Notes: generated by a model from the sequence alone, not told the origin. Numbered from the stretch's first letter, positions 8,408 to 16,275 are shown. The stretch is 64,000 bases of DNA from Streptomyces sp. SN-593 (GCF_016756395.1 NZ_AP018366.1:29382-93381), one strand, 5' to 3'. Translations and numbers: made by a program.

Positions 8408-8727
8408 AGGACATCCTTTCCGCTGGTGGTTCCGGTGCCGGCCGTGCGCCTGGCGGCCCAGTCGGGGTCCAGGGCGGGGGCGGGTACGCGGGGTTCGGCC
8501 TGTCGTGAGGCACGGACGTTGGCCCGTGTCCGGCGGGGGTGGGCCGCGGACAGGTAGGCGATTTCGACGGCCATGATGATCTGTGCGGCCCACCAGGCCG
8601 GGCCGTGCGGGCCGCCGACTTGGCGGTCGGCCCACTGGTCCAGGCGCTGCCCGGGCCGGATACGGCCGGACCAGTACCCGGCGGCCAGGACCACCGCGGC
8701 CGCAACGACGGCGAGGACGGTCGTCAT
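8404..8727 (-). CDS. Small membrane-anchored protein
   Basis: 107 residues. One N-terminal membrane helix (TTVLAVVAAAVVLAAGYWSG) is followed by a basic soluble part containing a second weak hydrophobic stretch (AWWAAQIIMAVEIAYLS). It overlaps both neighbours by four bases (ATGA and GTGA), so it is a coupled member of the polymerase operon. Not recognised. Confidence 0.6.
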   Translation of the reverse strand: MTTVLAVVAAAVVLAAGYWSGRIRPGQRLDQWADRQVGGPHGPAWWAAQIIMAVEIAYLSAAHPRRTRANVRASRQAEPRVPAPALDPDWAARRTAGTGTTSGKDVL

Positions 8728-8972
8728 TCGGCTTCCTCCGGTCCGCAGACGTGGTCGGAGTAGGCCGGCATGCCGTCGGTCACGTACGCGTCACCGCTGG
8801 CCCCGCAGTTGTCGCAGCTCCATTCGGCGTACCAGGTGGGGTCCTCCTGCCCGGCGAGGTCGTCCTGGTCGGCCTCGGGGGTGTCCTCGTCCGCCCAGTC
8901 GTCGTCGCCGGAATCGCCGCAGGCGTGCTCCCACCGGCCGAACCAGCGCACGGTGCTCGTGTCGGTCGTCAC
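8724..8972 (-). CDS. Small acidic zinc-ribbon protein
   Basis: 82 residues from GTG 8972, inside a GTGA overlap with the polymerase gene. It is strongly acidic in the middle (GDSGDDDWADEDTPEADQDD) and carries a zinc-ribbon-like motif CDNCGASGDAYVTDG with a later HVC. A much longer frame exists upstream but is antisense-like composition inside the polymerase gene. Function unknown; coupling suggests a polymerase accessory. Confidence 0.55.
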   Translation of the reverse strand: MTTDTSTVRWFGRWEHACGDSGDDDWADEDTPEADQDDLAGQEDPTWYAEWSCDNCGASGDAYVTDGMPAYSDHVCGPEEAE

Positions 8973-11050
8973 TGTGTTGCCCCCTGCCGGAGCTGCTCGC
9001 GCCCCAGTGCTCGCAGGTCCAGCAGTTCCTGCTCGGTGGTCGGTGCGGGGATGGGGCCGCCGAGGCGGCCCTTGAGCAGGTAGTCTCCGGGCTGCCGGTG
9101 GTACGGCCAGTCCACCTGCTGCGTCGTGTAGATGGCGTCGGTGCGGAATGCCACGACGCTGCGCGGCGGGAGGTGGAGGGCGCCGACGTGCACGCCGTCG
9201 TCGCGCATGAGCATGTCGAGCAGTGCGGCCCGGGCGCCCGACCACACGCCGGCGGCCCACTCGGGGTGGGCGTTGGGGTCGCGGGAGAAGCCGCTGACGC
9301 GCTGGAAGGTGATGTTGTTGTCGTCTTCGCTGATGATGCGGGCGCCCGGCGGGAGGTCCTGGTCGCGGCCCGCCGGGACGGTCCCGGTGATCATGCGGGG
9401 GCGTTGGGCGAATCCCCCGATCCCGTAGAGCAGGACCGAGCGGACTGCGCGGGAGGCCAGGTAGGCGGCGGTGCGCTGCTGGGGGTCGGCGTGCAGCTCG
9501 GACTGGGCGGTCAGCGACTCCCAGGCAGACTTCAGCCGGGTCGACCACTCGTGCAGCGGCTTGCCCTCCTCCCAGACCAGGCCGTCGAGGATCTCCACCT
9601 GCCAGCCGTGATCCCGCGCCAGCTTGACCTCGGGGCCTCCCGCCCAGGTGGTCCAGGACTGGCCGGGCTGGTCGGGATAGTCCCAGGCCCGCTCGCCGGG
9701 GATCGGTGCCGGCAGCATGCCCACGTGCTGCCAGTCGTGCGGCACGGTGACTTTGATGTTCCAGTGCGAGGGCTTGAACAGGGCGCTCGTCTGCTCCTTT
9801 TCGGTGAGGCCGGCGAACGCCTGGCCGGTCAGGCGGCGCGGTACACCGACGCCCCCGCGCCAGCAGTGGCGGGCGTAGGCGAAGGTCCTGTCGTACTCGA
9901 CCAGTTGCGGCAGCTCGTCCGGTACCTGCGGGGGGGTGATGAGCTGGGTGCGGCCCTGCCCGGCCGTGGCGTGCAGCAGGCCGCGGATTTCCTCGCTCAT
10001 CACCGGATAGCCGTCGGCCCAGCGGGCGCCGGCCTTCGCCGGGATGGTCCGCGTCCACAGGTCCCGGCCGGTCTGGCTCGGTGAGCCCATGAGCACCACG
10101 TCGTTCCAGTGCGGTTTGAGTGCCTGCCACAGCAGTACGAACGCGTCGCGTACGACCGAGGGGCTGGCGCCGTCCGGGTCGAACCACTCGTGGACGCTGC
10201 GGATCTCGGTGTGCTGGTCGCCGCGCTGCCACCGGCCGACGGGGTTCCGCTCGTGGACGAGGTGGCCGGCCATCCGGTCCTTGCCGCGGGAAGACTCCAC
10301 GCTCCAGCCGATGATCGGGGCGTTCAGCCAGGCCGCGACCGCGTCGCGCAGGTACGGGTACCGGTCGGAATCGCGGTGCCAGGGCGCCCCGGCGGTGATG
10401 AAGATCCGCTCCACGGTGTCCGGGACGGTGGCGTAGACGGCGGTCAGGATCTCTCCGGCAGTGGCGGTGCCGAGGTCGAGCCGGACGGTGTGGTCGCGGT
10501 AGACGAGCACGCCGGTGTCGGTGTCCAGGAATGCCATCGCGCGGGGCTGCTGGGTGAAGTTCGGTCGGACCGAGGCCAGCCCCTTTGTCGAGGCGAACCA
10601 CCTGTCCCCGGCGGGCCCGTCGGGGATCGAGGGCAGGGTACGGAAGGTGTCGCCGGGCGGTTGCTCCGGCTGCCGGGAATCGGGGGCAACTGCGGGTGCG
10701 GCTTGCGCGGGCGGGGCGGTCGGCGCCGGTTCGGGCTCGGCGGGCGGAGTCGGCTGGGGTTCGGTCCGGGCCGGGGTCGCGGCGGTCGGGGCGGTTGTCG
10801 GCGGTTGCTCGGGCTGCGTGTCAGCAGCCTGGTCCGGTCCGAGGGCCGGAGCGATCGCCACGACGTCCAGGATGCTCAGCCCAGCCGCCGGTGCGATCTT
10901 GTCGGCGGACGCGGTCGCGTGGCGGGCCAGCGCGACGATCTGCTTGTTGCGGGCGGACTCGAGGCCGGCGAGCTTCTTGCGGACGGCGGCGATGTTGTCG
11001 CGGACGGCGCGCAGCTCCCTCATGCCCGCGGTGTACTGCTGGTTGTCCAT
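8969..11050 (-). CDS. Divergent family B DNA polymerase-like protein
   Basis: 693 residues from ATG 11050 (ribosome site AGGAATCC), overlapping the upstream gene by TGATG. The N-terminus is a coiled helix region (1-70) and a Pro/Ala-rich linker (80-135). Residues 170-345 look like an RNase H-like exonuclease fold (AMAFLDTDTG). Polymerase motifs follow in the family B order: GQGRTQL (364-370, like the YxGG region), motif A VEYDRTFAYA (Asp387), motif B SRAVRSVLLYG (533-543), the usual helix PEWAAGVWSGARAALL, and motif C AFRTDAI (Asp638; the first Asp of DTDS is Arg). Both metal-binding aspartates remain. I infer a DNA polymerase of the protein-primed-like branch serving plasmid replication. Confidence 0.6.
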   Translation of the reverse strand: MDNQQYTAGMRELRAVRDNIAAVRKKLAGLESARNKQIVALARHATASADKIAPAAGLSILDVVAIAPALGPDQAADTQPEQPPTTAPTAATPARTEPQPTPPAEPEPAPTAPPAQAAPAVAPDSRQPEQPPGDTFRTLPSIPDGPAGDRWFASTKGLASVRPNFTQQPRAMAFLDTDTGVLVYRDHTVRLDLGTATAGEILTAVYATVPDTVERIFITAGAPWHRDSDRYPYLRDAVAAWLNAPIIGWSVESSRGKDRMAGHLVHERNPVGRWQRGDQHTEIRSVHEWFDPDGASPSVVRDAFVLLWQALKPHWNDVVLMGSPSQTGRDLWTRTIPAKAGARWADGYPVMSEEIRGLLHATAGQGRTQLITPPQVPDELPQLVEYDRTFAYARHCWRGGVGVPRRLTGQAFAGLTEKEQTSALFKPSHWNIKVTVPHDWQHVGMLPAPIPGERAWDYPDQPGQSWTTWAGGPEVKLARDHGWQVEILDGLVWEEGKPLHEWSTRLKSAWESLTAQSELHADPQQRTAAYLASRAVRSVLLYGIGGFAQRPRMITGTVPAGRDQDLPPGARIISEDDNNITFQRVSGFSRDPNAHPEWAAGVWSGARAALLDMLMRDDGVHVGALHLPPRSVVAFRTDAIYTTQQVDWPYHRQPGDYLLKGRLGGPIPAPTTEQELLDLRALGREQLRQGATQ

Positions 11051-11583
11051 CAGGATTCCTCCCCGGCAGGGCCGGTCAGGGGCTGGCGTTCGGCGATCGC
11101 GGTGACCTGCCGCTCGTACTCGCGCCACAGCAGCGCGGCCGCGTCGGCCGGGTCGTCGTGCTGCAACTGGCGGCGGAGGTACTGGTAGGCGTCGTGCACT
11201 CCCGCCAGGCGCGGGTAGCGGCGGTGCAGTTCGCTGCCGCCCTGGGCGAGGTCGTAGCGGTGGTGCCGGTAGGCGCGCGCCAGGTCCTGGTCGGTGGGCT
11301 CGGCCGGGGCCTGCTCCATGGCGGTGTACAGGGTCCGCCGGGTGACCCCTGCCCAGGTGGCAGCGGTCGTGAGTTCGATGACGCCGGCCCGGGTTCCGGC
11401 GTGGTGCTGCTGGACGCTGCGGTGCCCGAGAAGCGCGTGGCCCATCGCGGCGATCGCGGCGCGGCGGGCGGCTTCCGCGTCTGCGGCCCGCTCGCCGGCC
11501 TCACGCAGCAGTCGGCTGGTGCGGGAGGCGGAGGTCAGCAACGCCAGGTCCGCGGCGTACGGCTCGGCTTCTGACTCAGCCAT
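11050..11583 (-). CDS. Hypothetical helical protein, first gene of the polymerase operon
   Basis: 177 residues, mostly helical and Ala/Arg-rich, with AGVTRRTLYTAME (about 78-90) that reads like a helix-turn-helix recognition helix and a second half rich in His/Tyr (RAYRHHRYDLAQ). The ATG lies 60 bases from an inverted repeat at 11642-11660. Its end overlaps the polymerase start (TGATG). Not recognised; a DNA-binding accessory or regulator is plausible. Confidence 0.55.
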   Translation of the reverse strand: MAESEAEPYAADLALLTSASRTSRLLREAGERAADAEAARRAAIAAMGHALLGHRSVQQHHAGTRAGVIELTTAATWAGVTRRTLYTAMEQAPAEPTDQDLARAYRHHRYDLAQGGSELHRRYPRLAGVHDAYQYLRRQLQHDDPADAAALLWREYERQVTAIAERQPLTGPAGEES

Positions 11584-11641
11584 GGCAGCTCCCGTCCCGT
11601 GTCGATGATGTTGTGTAGTAGCTTCTCATAAAAGCCGAGAT

Positions 11642-11660
11642 ATGTATAGTTGCTATACAT
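11642..11660. promoter_or_regulatory. Operator-like inverted repeat before the polymerase operon
   Basis: ATGTATAG and CTATACAT form perfect 8-bp arms around a 3-base spacer. The element is strikingly AT-rich for this DNA and sits in the 76-bp gap upstream of the 11583 start. It probably overlaps or adjoins the promoter of the minus-strand polymerase operon. Confidence 0.5.
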
Positions 11661-13015
11661 CACGTAGCAGCCATGTCAACGAAGCGGCTGTAGTGACCTT
11701 GGAAGGCGACCGTGATCGTGGCTGTCGGGCCGTTGCGGTGCTTACCGACGATCAGGTCGGCCTCCCCAGCGCGGGGGGAGTCCTTCTCGTAGGCGTCCTC
11801 TCGGTGCAGCAGGATCACCATGTCGGCGTCGTTCTCGATCGCGCCGGACTCGCGCAGGTCGGAGACCTGCGGCTTCCTGTCCTGGCGTTGCTCGGGGCCG
11901 CGGTTGAGCTGGGAGAGGCCGATGACCGGTGCTTTGAGTTCCTTGGCCAGCAGTTTCAGGCTGCGGGAGATGTCGGAGACGTCCTCCTGGCGGGAGGAGT
12001 TGCGCCGGGTGCTGGCCGGGGTGACGAGCTGGAGGTAGTCCACGATCACCAGGTCCAGGCTGTCGCGGGCGGCCAGACGCCGGCACCGGGTACGGATGTC
12101 GGGCAGGGACAGGCCAGGCGAGTCGTCAATGTGCATCCGGGCCTCTTCGATGTCGGGCACCGTACGGGCGATGCGTCGCCAGTCGTCATCGGTGAGCGCC
12201 CCGGACCGCAGGTGGTGCAGGCCGACGCGGGCCTGCGCGGAGATCACCCGCATGCCGATCTCGTCCTCGCTCATCTCCAGGCTGAACACCGCCACCGAGC
12301 GGCCGTGGTCGATAGCGGCGGCGCGGGCAAAATCGATGGCTAGCGTGGATTTGCCCATAGCAGGCCGGCCGGCCACCACGATGAACTGGCCCGGCTGCAG
12401 TCCCCGGGTCAGGGAGTCCAGGTCGGTGAATCCGGTCGGCACGCCGGTCATCTCGTCCTCGCGGCGGGTACCGGCCTGGTCGATCACCCGGGCGGTGATG
12501 ACCGACAGCTTCGACCCCGGCTCACCGGCGCTGCGCTGCTCGGTGACGGCATACACCTCGGCTTGCGCGGTGTTGACGATCTCGTCCAGGTCGCCCTCGG
12601 CCGCGTAGCCCATCTGCGTAATGCGGGTGCCGGCCTCAACCAGCCGCCGCAGCACCGCGCGCTCGTGAACAATTTCCGCGTAGTGCCCGGCGTTGGCAGC
12701 GGTCGGTACCGCGTTGACCAGGGTGTGCAGGTACGGGGAGCCGCCGATGCGGGCGATCTCGCCGCGCTTGGTCAGCTCCGCGGCCACCGTGATTGGGTCG
12801 GCCGGCTCGCCCTTCCCGTACAGGGCCAGGATCGCCGCGAAGATCGTCTCGTGCGCGGGCCGGTAGAAGTCCGCGCCCTTCACGATCTCGCTCGCGTCCC
12901 CGATCGCGTCCTGGGACAGCAGCATGCCGCCCAGCACGCACTGCTCCGCATCCAGGTCCTGCGGCGGAACACGCTCGAAGCCGCCGACGGCCGGTCGTTC
13001 CTCGGTTGCCGTCAC
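11660..13015 (-). CDS. dnaB: DnaB-type replicative helicase (Rep2-like)
   Basis: 451 residues from GTG 13015, which overlaps the rep1 stop by GTGA. It has the DnaB N-terminal domain (PPQDLDAEQCVLGGML), the Walker A motif GRPAMGKST (about 214-222), Walker B LDLVIVDYLQLV and the DnaB signature SQLNRGPEQR. The length is normal. In pSLA2-type Streptomyces linear plasmids an initiator gene (rep1) is followed by a DnaB-like helicase gene (rep2); the same order here supports a plasmid replicon working from an internal origin. Confidence 0.92.
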   Translation of the reverse strand: MTATEERPAVGGFERVPPQDLDAEQCVLGGMLLSQDAIGDASEIVKGADFYRPAHETIFAAILALYGKGEPADPITVAAELTKRGEIARIGGSPYLHTLVNAVPTAANAGHYAEIVHERAVLRRLVEAGTRITQMGYAAEGDLDEIVNTAQAEVYAVTEQRSAGEPGSKLSVITARVIDQAGTRREDEMTGVPTGFTDLDSLTRGLQPGQFIVVAGRPAMGKSTLAIDFARAAAIDHGRSVAVFSLEMSEDEIGMRVISAQARVGLHHLRSGALTDDDWRRIARTVPDIEEARMHIDDSPGLSLPDIRTRCRRLAARDSLDLVIVDYLQLVTPASTRRNSSRQEDVSDISRSLKLLAKELKAPVIGLSQLNRGPEQRQDRKPQVSDLRESGAIENDADMVILLHREDAYEKDSPRAGEADLIVGKHRNGPTATITVAFQGHYSRFVDMAAT

Positions 13016-14226
13016 GCGTCCCCCCCTCGGCTGGTCACACGGTCGACGTCCGCACGCAGCGAGGCGAGGAACCCGTCCCGACCCAACCGCCGGAACTCTG
13101 TCGCCGGGTCGGGCCGCCCCTGCCTGGTCTGGTCGGCCCGGCGCTGCAGCCTGCACTCGGGGCATTCGTCCAGCGTGAACGTGCCTCCGCCGTGGCCTGG
13201 CTTGACGCACTTGCCGGTCTGGTCCGGCGCGGCCGGGGCTGGCAGCCGCCGCTGAACGGCTTCACGCAGCGGCAGGTTCGGCACCCGCTTGCGCTCCAGG
13301 GTCACCGGGTAGTTCTTCACTCCGCCCGGGTTCAGCGTGAGCTGGCGGGCCAGGTCGTCATCGAGCTGCCAGCCCTGGGCAGCCACTTCCTCGAGAAGCC
13401 GCGGGGCGATCCGCTCGGCGTCCTTCCGGCCGCACGCCCACGGGGCGGGCAGCAGCATCAGGAATCGCTTCGCCTCCGCGAGGTCTTCCGGTGCGAAGCA
13501 CACCGCCTCCTCCTCCCCCGGCGCAGCCGGGCCGCCCGTCGACCCTGCGCCGTCGACGGGGGGTAGGGGGGAGGAGGTTCCTCCTCCTCCGGAGGGGGGG
13601 TGTGGGGGGGAGACGGTCCCGCTTCCCGGAACGCCGGAAGCGGTCCGACCTGCGGGAATGCGGGGGTTACCGCTTCCCGGAACGCCGTGTCCGGCGTTCC
13701 CGGATACGGCGTTCCGGGAAGCGGTCCGACCTGCGGTTTTACCTTGCCTTGGAGGTTCGGGCGTTCCCGCTTCCGGCGTTCCGGGAAGCGGTGTGACCTG
13801 CGGCTTTGCGTGCGGGAAATCGGGGTGGTCCTGGGGGGTCCACGGGTCGCTCGGCTGCGTGAACTCGGGGTGATAAGCCGGCTGGCGGTAGACCAGGTAG
13901 CGCACCGAGCCGAAGCGGCCCGGCGCGCTGCCTTCCTCCACCCGGTGGACGAACCGCGCCTCGATGAGGCGGGTCACCGACTGGTAGACCGCATCCCGGC
14001 CCACCAGCTCCTTCGCGTTCTTCGCCGACCGGATGCCCTCGACCTGCAAGGCCTCCCACAGGTCCTTCACTGTGACCGGCCGGTCCTCCTCCAGCATGAA
14101 CAGCAGGTGCAACAGGACGACGTAGTCCAGGGCGTGGGTGAGGCCGGAGCCGTAGACCATGTGCCGCATCACCGTCGTCGCCGGTGCAGGCTCTGCGCCG
14201 CGGCCGAAGGTGGCCGTTTCCTCCAT
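13012..14226 (-). CDS. Replication initiator, Rep1-like winged-helix protein
   Basis: 404 residues from ATG 14226 (a GTG three bases upstream is an alternative). The first 120 residues form a winged-helix domain (YVVLLHLLFMLEEDRPVTVKDLWEAL). A Pro/Gly/Ser-rich linker (about 145-240) is encoded by repeated DNA. The C-terminal part is helical and ends with a zinc-finger-like CVKPGHGGGTFTLDECPEC. Position directly upstream of dnaB and repeats inside the gene match the rep1/rep2 replicon of pSLA2-type plasmids and resemble the lambda O arrangement. The initiator role is inferred from this context. Confidence 0.65.
   Translation of the reverse strand: MEETATFGRGAEPAPATTVMRHMVYGSGLTHALDYVVLLHLLFMLEEDRPVTVKDLWEALQVEGIRSAKNAKELVGRDAVYQSVTRLIEARFVHRVEEGSAPGRFGSVRYLVYRQPAYHPEFTQPSDPWTPQDHPDFPHAKPQVTPLPGTPEAGTPEPPRQGKTAGRTASRNAVSGNAGHGVPGSGNPRIPAGRTASGVPGSGTVSPPHPPSGGGGTSSPLPPVDGAGSTGGPAAPGEEEAVCFAPEDLAEAKRFLMLLPAPWACGRKDAERIAPRLLEEVAAQGWQLDDDLARQLTLNPGGVKNYPVTLERKRVPNLPLREAVQRRLPAPAAPDQTGKCVKPGHGGGTFTLDECPECRLQRRADQTRQGRPDPATEFRRLGRDGFLASLRADVDRVTSRGGDA
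13621..13803. repeat. Iteron-like repeats inside rep1, candidate plasmid origin
   Basis: Three direct copies of GGAAGCGGTCCGACCTGCGG at 13636-13655, 13717-13736 and 13784-13803 (the third differs at two bases). Four copies of the 15-mer GCTTCCCGGAACGCC occur at 13621-13635 and 13672-13686 and, inverted, at 13708-13722 and 13775-13789. The same DNA repeat is translated in different frames (LPGTPEA, RTASRNA, RTASGVP), so the repetition is conserved as DNA and not as protein. That fits initiator binding sites. Confidence 0.65.
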
Positions 14227-14229
14227 CAC

Positions 14230-14719
14230 CGGCCCACCCCCGCCGCGCGCGCGTGGGCAGCTCCCGTTCGGATGATGGCGATGTGCTTCATAACCGCTGC
14301 AAGCGCGGTTCGAGGCCTCGATGTGACGAGGAGACTCAAAAAGATCAAAAAAAGTTGGCGCGGCCGGGCCGGAGCCTGACCAGGTGGGTTGTACAGATTT
14401 GGCACGTACGGTCCCTCGATGAGGGGAGCCGTCGATCAGCTAATCAACGTGACGCCAACCACCCGAGCCCGTTGCGGCTGGGCATCGACTGCGGATCACG
14501 TCTATATTTTGGGTAGGTGACCACACGGGCCCTGTGTCCGAGGCACCCGGCGCGGTCACCGCGCTGATCTACGACTCCGACAGCTTGCCGGCGGGGAGTC
14601 GCTTCGATGGCCGTTCCTGTTGACGCAGGGGCGGCCATCACTCGTTTCAGGGGGCTAGGTCGAAGTTCATGGCGGGCATTCTCCTCCAGGAGACGGTGGC
14701 GGATGGCGGGTGACGCGCA
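14230..14719. other. 490-bp gap upstream of rep1
   Basis: No supported gene of normal size. It holds the rep1-side promoter element (14283-14328), AT-rich runs (CTCAAAAAGATCAAAAAAAG near 14335 and TCTATATTTTGGG near 14500) that stand out in this DNA and could help strand opening near the origin, and a seven-codon reading frame on the minus strand (14647-14670, MNFDLAP) behind a strong GGAGGAG site. Confidence 0.45.
14283..14328 (-). promoter_or_regulatory. 46-bp promoter-like element upstream of rep1
   Basis: On the minus strand it reads CGTCACA - GGCCTCG - ACCGCGCTTGCAGC - GTTATGAAGCAC. It is identical at 42 of 46 positions to 31673-31718, which lies upstream of a plus-strand gene. TATGAA could be the -10 box. 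It points at rep1, 57 bases away. Confidence 0.6.
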
Positions 14720-16042
14720 TCAGTCGGTGCCTTGGTCGGGGGACAGTGTGATCAGTTGCGGTCCGGCTCCCCGCACGTCACCAGCGCGTCGTTGGAAGAG
14801 AGCGCCGCTTCCGCGCCCTTCGACCGTGACGGTTCTGAGGTGCTCAAAGCCCCTGCTCGCGTAGAACTCTTGGAGCTGCTGGTTCTCGCGCCATGCGTCC
14901 AAGCGCACCCAGCGGGCCCCTTGGTCGGCCGCCATCTGACTCGCCCAGTCCAACATGGCGCCACCCAGCTCGTGCCCGCTGCTGTCCCGGCGGACGACCA
15001 TCCGGTGTACGTACACGGCCGGCTCCTCTGCCTCTTCGCTCGTCCAGAAGTCCGGGTCCGGATGGTCATCCACCGTGATGGTGGCGACCGGCACACCCTG
15101 GTCCTCGACCAGGAAGCACTCGCCCGCCTCGATGTTCTGCACGATGCGTTCCAACCGCGGCGCGTACTGCCACTGATCGATCCCGCGCTTGCCGAGCCAA
15201 GAGGCGGCGCCAGTCCAAAGCGAGGTCACCGTGTCGAGGTCTGCCTCGCTGGCAGGTCGGATGACGAGCTGTCCGCTTATAGGAGGTTTGGCCCGCTCGT
15301 ACGTGATCACATGGCGGTCGCCAGGGAGGCAGTTGATGACCGTCCGCACAGGTCTGCCGCTTGCCGTGTAACCGGTCGTCACATGCGAGGCCACGGCCGT
15401 GCCGGGGCCAAGGTGGAGTCTCTCGACTTCCTCCGGAGTCGGCATACGCACGTGGATCTCATCGATGGCCCTCACCTGCGGGTATCCCAGCTCGGCCAGC
15501 ACAGTGTTGGCTCCGCGTGTGATGTCTGCCGGATCCATGATCTCGCTGCCCTGGACCAGGTCGAGCGGGAAGTAGCTGTCGTTGGTGTTGTAAGGCACTC
15601 CGTCGATGTACCTGACGCGCCGACGAACTGCTGTCAACTCCCCCTCCGCCAGGCGGAGCCGATCCCGGACCTCGGTGGTGGGCTTGATGATCGACACTTC
15701 GATCTTCTGGGTCGCCACGCGCCCTTCGTCGCTCAACTGTGCGACAAAAGCGTCCATCTCGGATGTTAGGGGTCGCCGCCTGAACTCCGCTTGCGGGCGA
15801 TAGACCATCGGCCTCCTGGCGCGCACGAAGTGCCCGCGCGGTCGCTGCGAGACGATCAGCCCCTCGTTGATCAGCACGCCCAGACCCTTGACCGCCGTCG
15901 TGCGAGTCGTGTCCCAGCTAGCCGCGATCTCCGCTTCCGTCGGAAGTCGGTCGCCCTCGCGCAACGAGCCATCACTGATCTGCGCACGAATCTGGTCGGC
16001 GATCCGAAGGTAGAGCGCCCGCGGCCTGCTGCTAACTGACAT
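14720..16042 (-). CDS. GntR-UTRA regulator fused to a GNAT acetyltransferase domain
   Basis: 440 residues from ATG 16042, behind GAGGAAGG; a TTG extension upstream is less likely. Residues 1-75 are a GntR winged helix (LYLRIADQIRAQISDGSLREGDRLPTEAEI, written here only in part of its motif). Residues 85-240 are a UTRA effector domain as in the HutC branch. Residues 265-440 are a GNAT acetyltransferase (VYVHRMVVRRDSSGHELGGAML). GntR proteins of the Kor type control transfer genes in Streptomyces plasmids; the fusion to GNAT is unusual. Two matching operators lie in the gap facing the transfer operon, so self-repression and repression of transfer are inferred. Confidence 0.8.
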   Translation of the reverse strand: MSVSSRPRALYLRIADQIRAQISDGSLREGDRLPTEAEIAASWDTTRTTAVKGLGVLINEGLIVSQRPRGHFVRARRPMVYRPQAEFRRRPLTSEMDAFVAQLSDEGRVATQKIEVSIIKPTTEVRDRLRLAEGELTAVRRRVRYIDGVPYNTNDSYFPLDLVQGSEIMDPADITRGANTVLAELGYPQVRAIDEIHVRMPTPEEVERLHLGPGTAVASHVTTGYTASGRPVRTVINCLPGDRHVITYERAKPPISGQLVIRPASEADLDTVTSLWTGAASWLGKRGIDQWQYAPRLERIVQNIEAGECFLVEDQGVPVATITVDDHPDPDFWTSEEAEEPAVYVHRMVVRRDSSGHELGGAMLDWASQMAADQGARWVRLDAWRENQQLQEFYASRGFEHLRTVTVEGRGSGALFQRRAGDVRGAGPQLITLSPDQGTD

Positions 16043-16064
16043 GTGATCTGTGTACCTTCCTCGC

Positions 16065-16078
16065 AATGAGTAGTCAAT
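16065..16078. promoter_or_regulatory. Operator-like repeat, copy A (GntR gene side)
   Basis: AATGAGTAGTCAAT, 13 of 14 bases the same as copy B at 16147. On the minus strand it lies just after a TATATT box, between promoter and start of the GntR gene, where a bound repressor would block that gene's own transcription. Confidence 0.5.
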
Positions 16079-16101
16079 ATAGCCGATCTATTCGGCGGGG
16101 C

Positions 16102-16131
16102 TTGACCTTGGGGTGGCTGCGGGTGCAGCAT
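16102..16131 (+). promoter_or_regulatory. Candidate promoter of the transfer operon
   Basis: TTGACC at 16102-16107 and CAGCAT at 16126-16131 are 18 bases apart, close to a vegetative promoter. Transcription would start about 16138, just before operator copy B, and run into the gene at 16276. Confidence 0.45.
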
Positions 16132-16146
16132 CGGTCTCGGAACCGC

Positions 16147-16160
16147 ATTGAGTAGTCAAT
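16147..16160. promoter_or_regulatory. Operator-like inverted repeat, copy B (transfer side)
   Basis: ATTGA-GTAG-TCAAT, extended to 6-bp arms by C16146 and G16161. It matches copy A and sits just downstream of the candidate TTGACC promoter, a place where a repressor would block the transfer operon. Confidence 0.55.
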
Positions 16161-16275
16161 GAAGTCCAAGTAGTCGAACTATGCCTGAATCCATGGCAAA
16201 CGGCCCCCCGGGAAGTCTTGGCGGATGCCCCGGGGAGCCGCGCACAGGCCGTCCAATCTGATGGGAGAACGACCC

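Noticed and set aside
8724..10601. 625-residue minus-strand frame overlapping the polymerase gene
   Set aside because: Only its last 82 codons look like a protein and have a coupled start at 8972; the rest is shadow of the polymerase gene.
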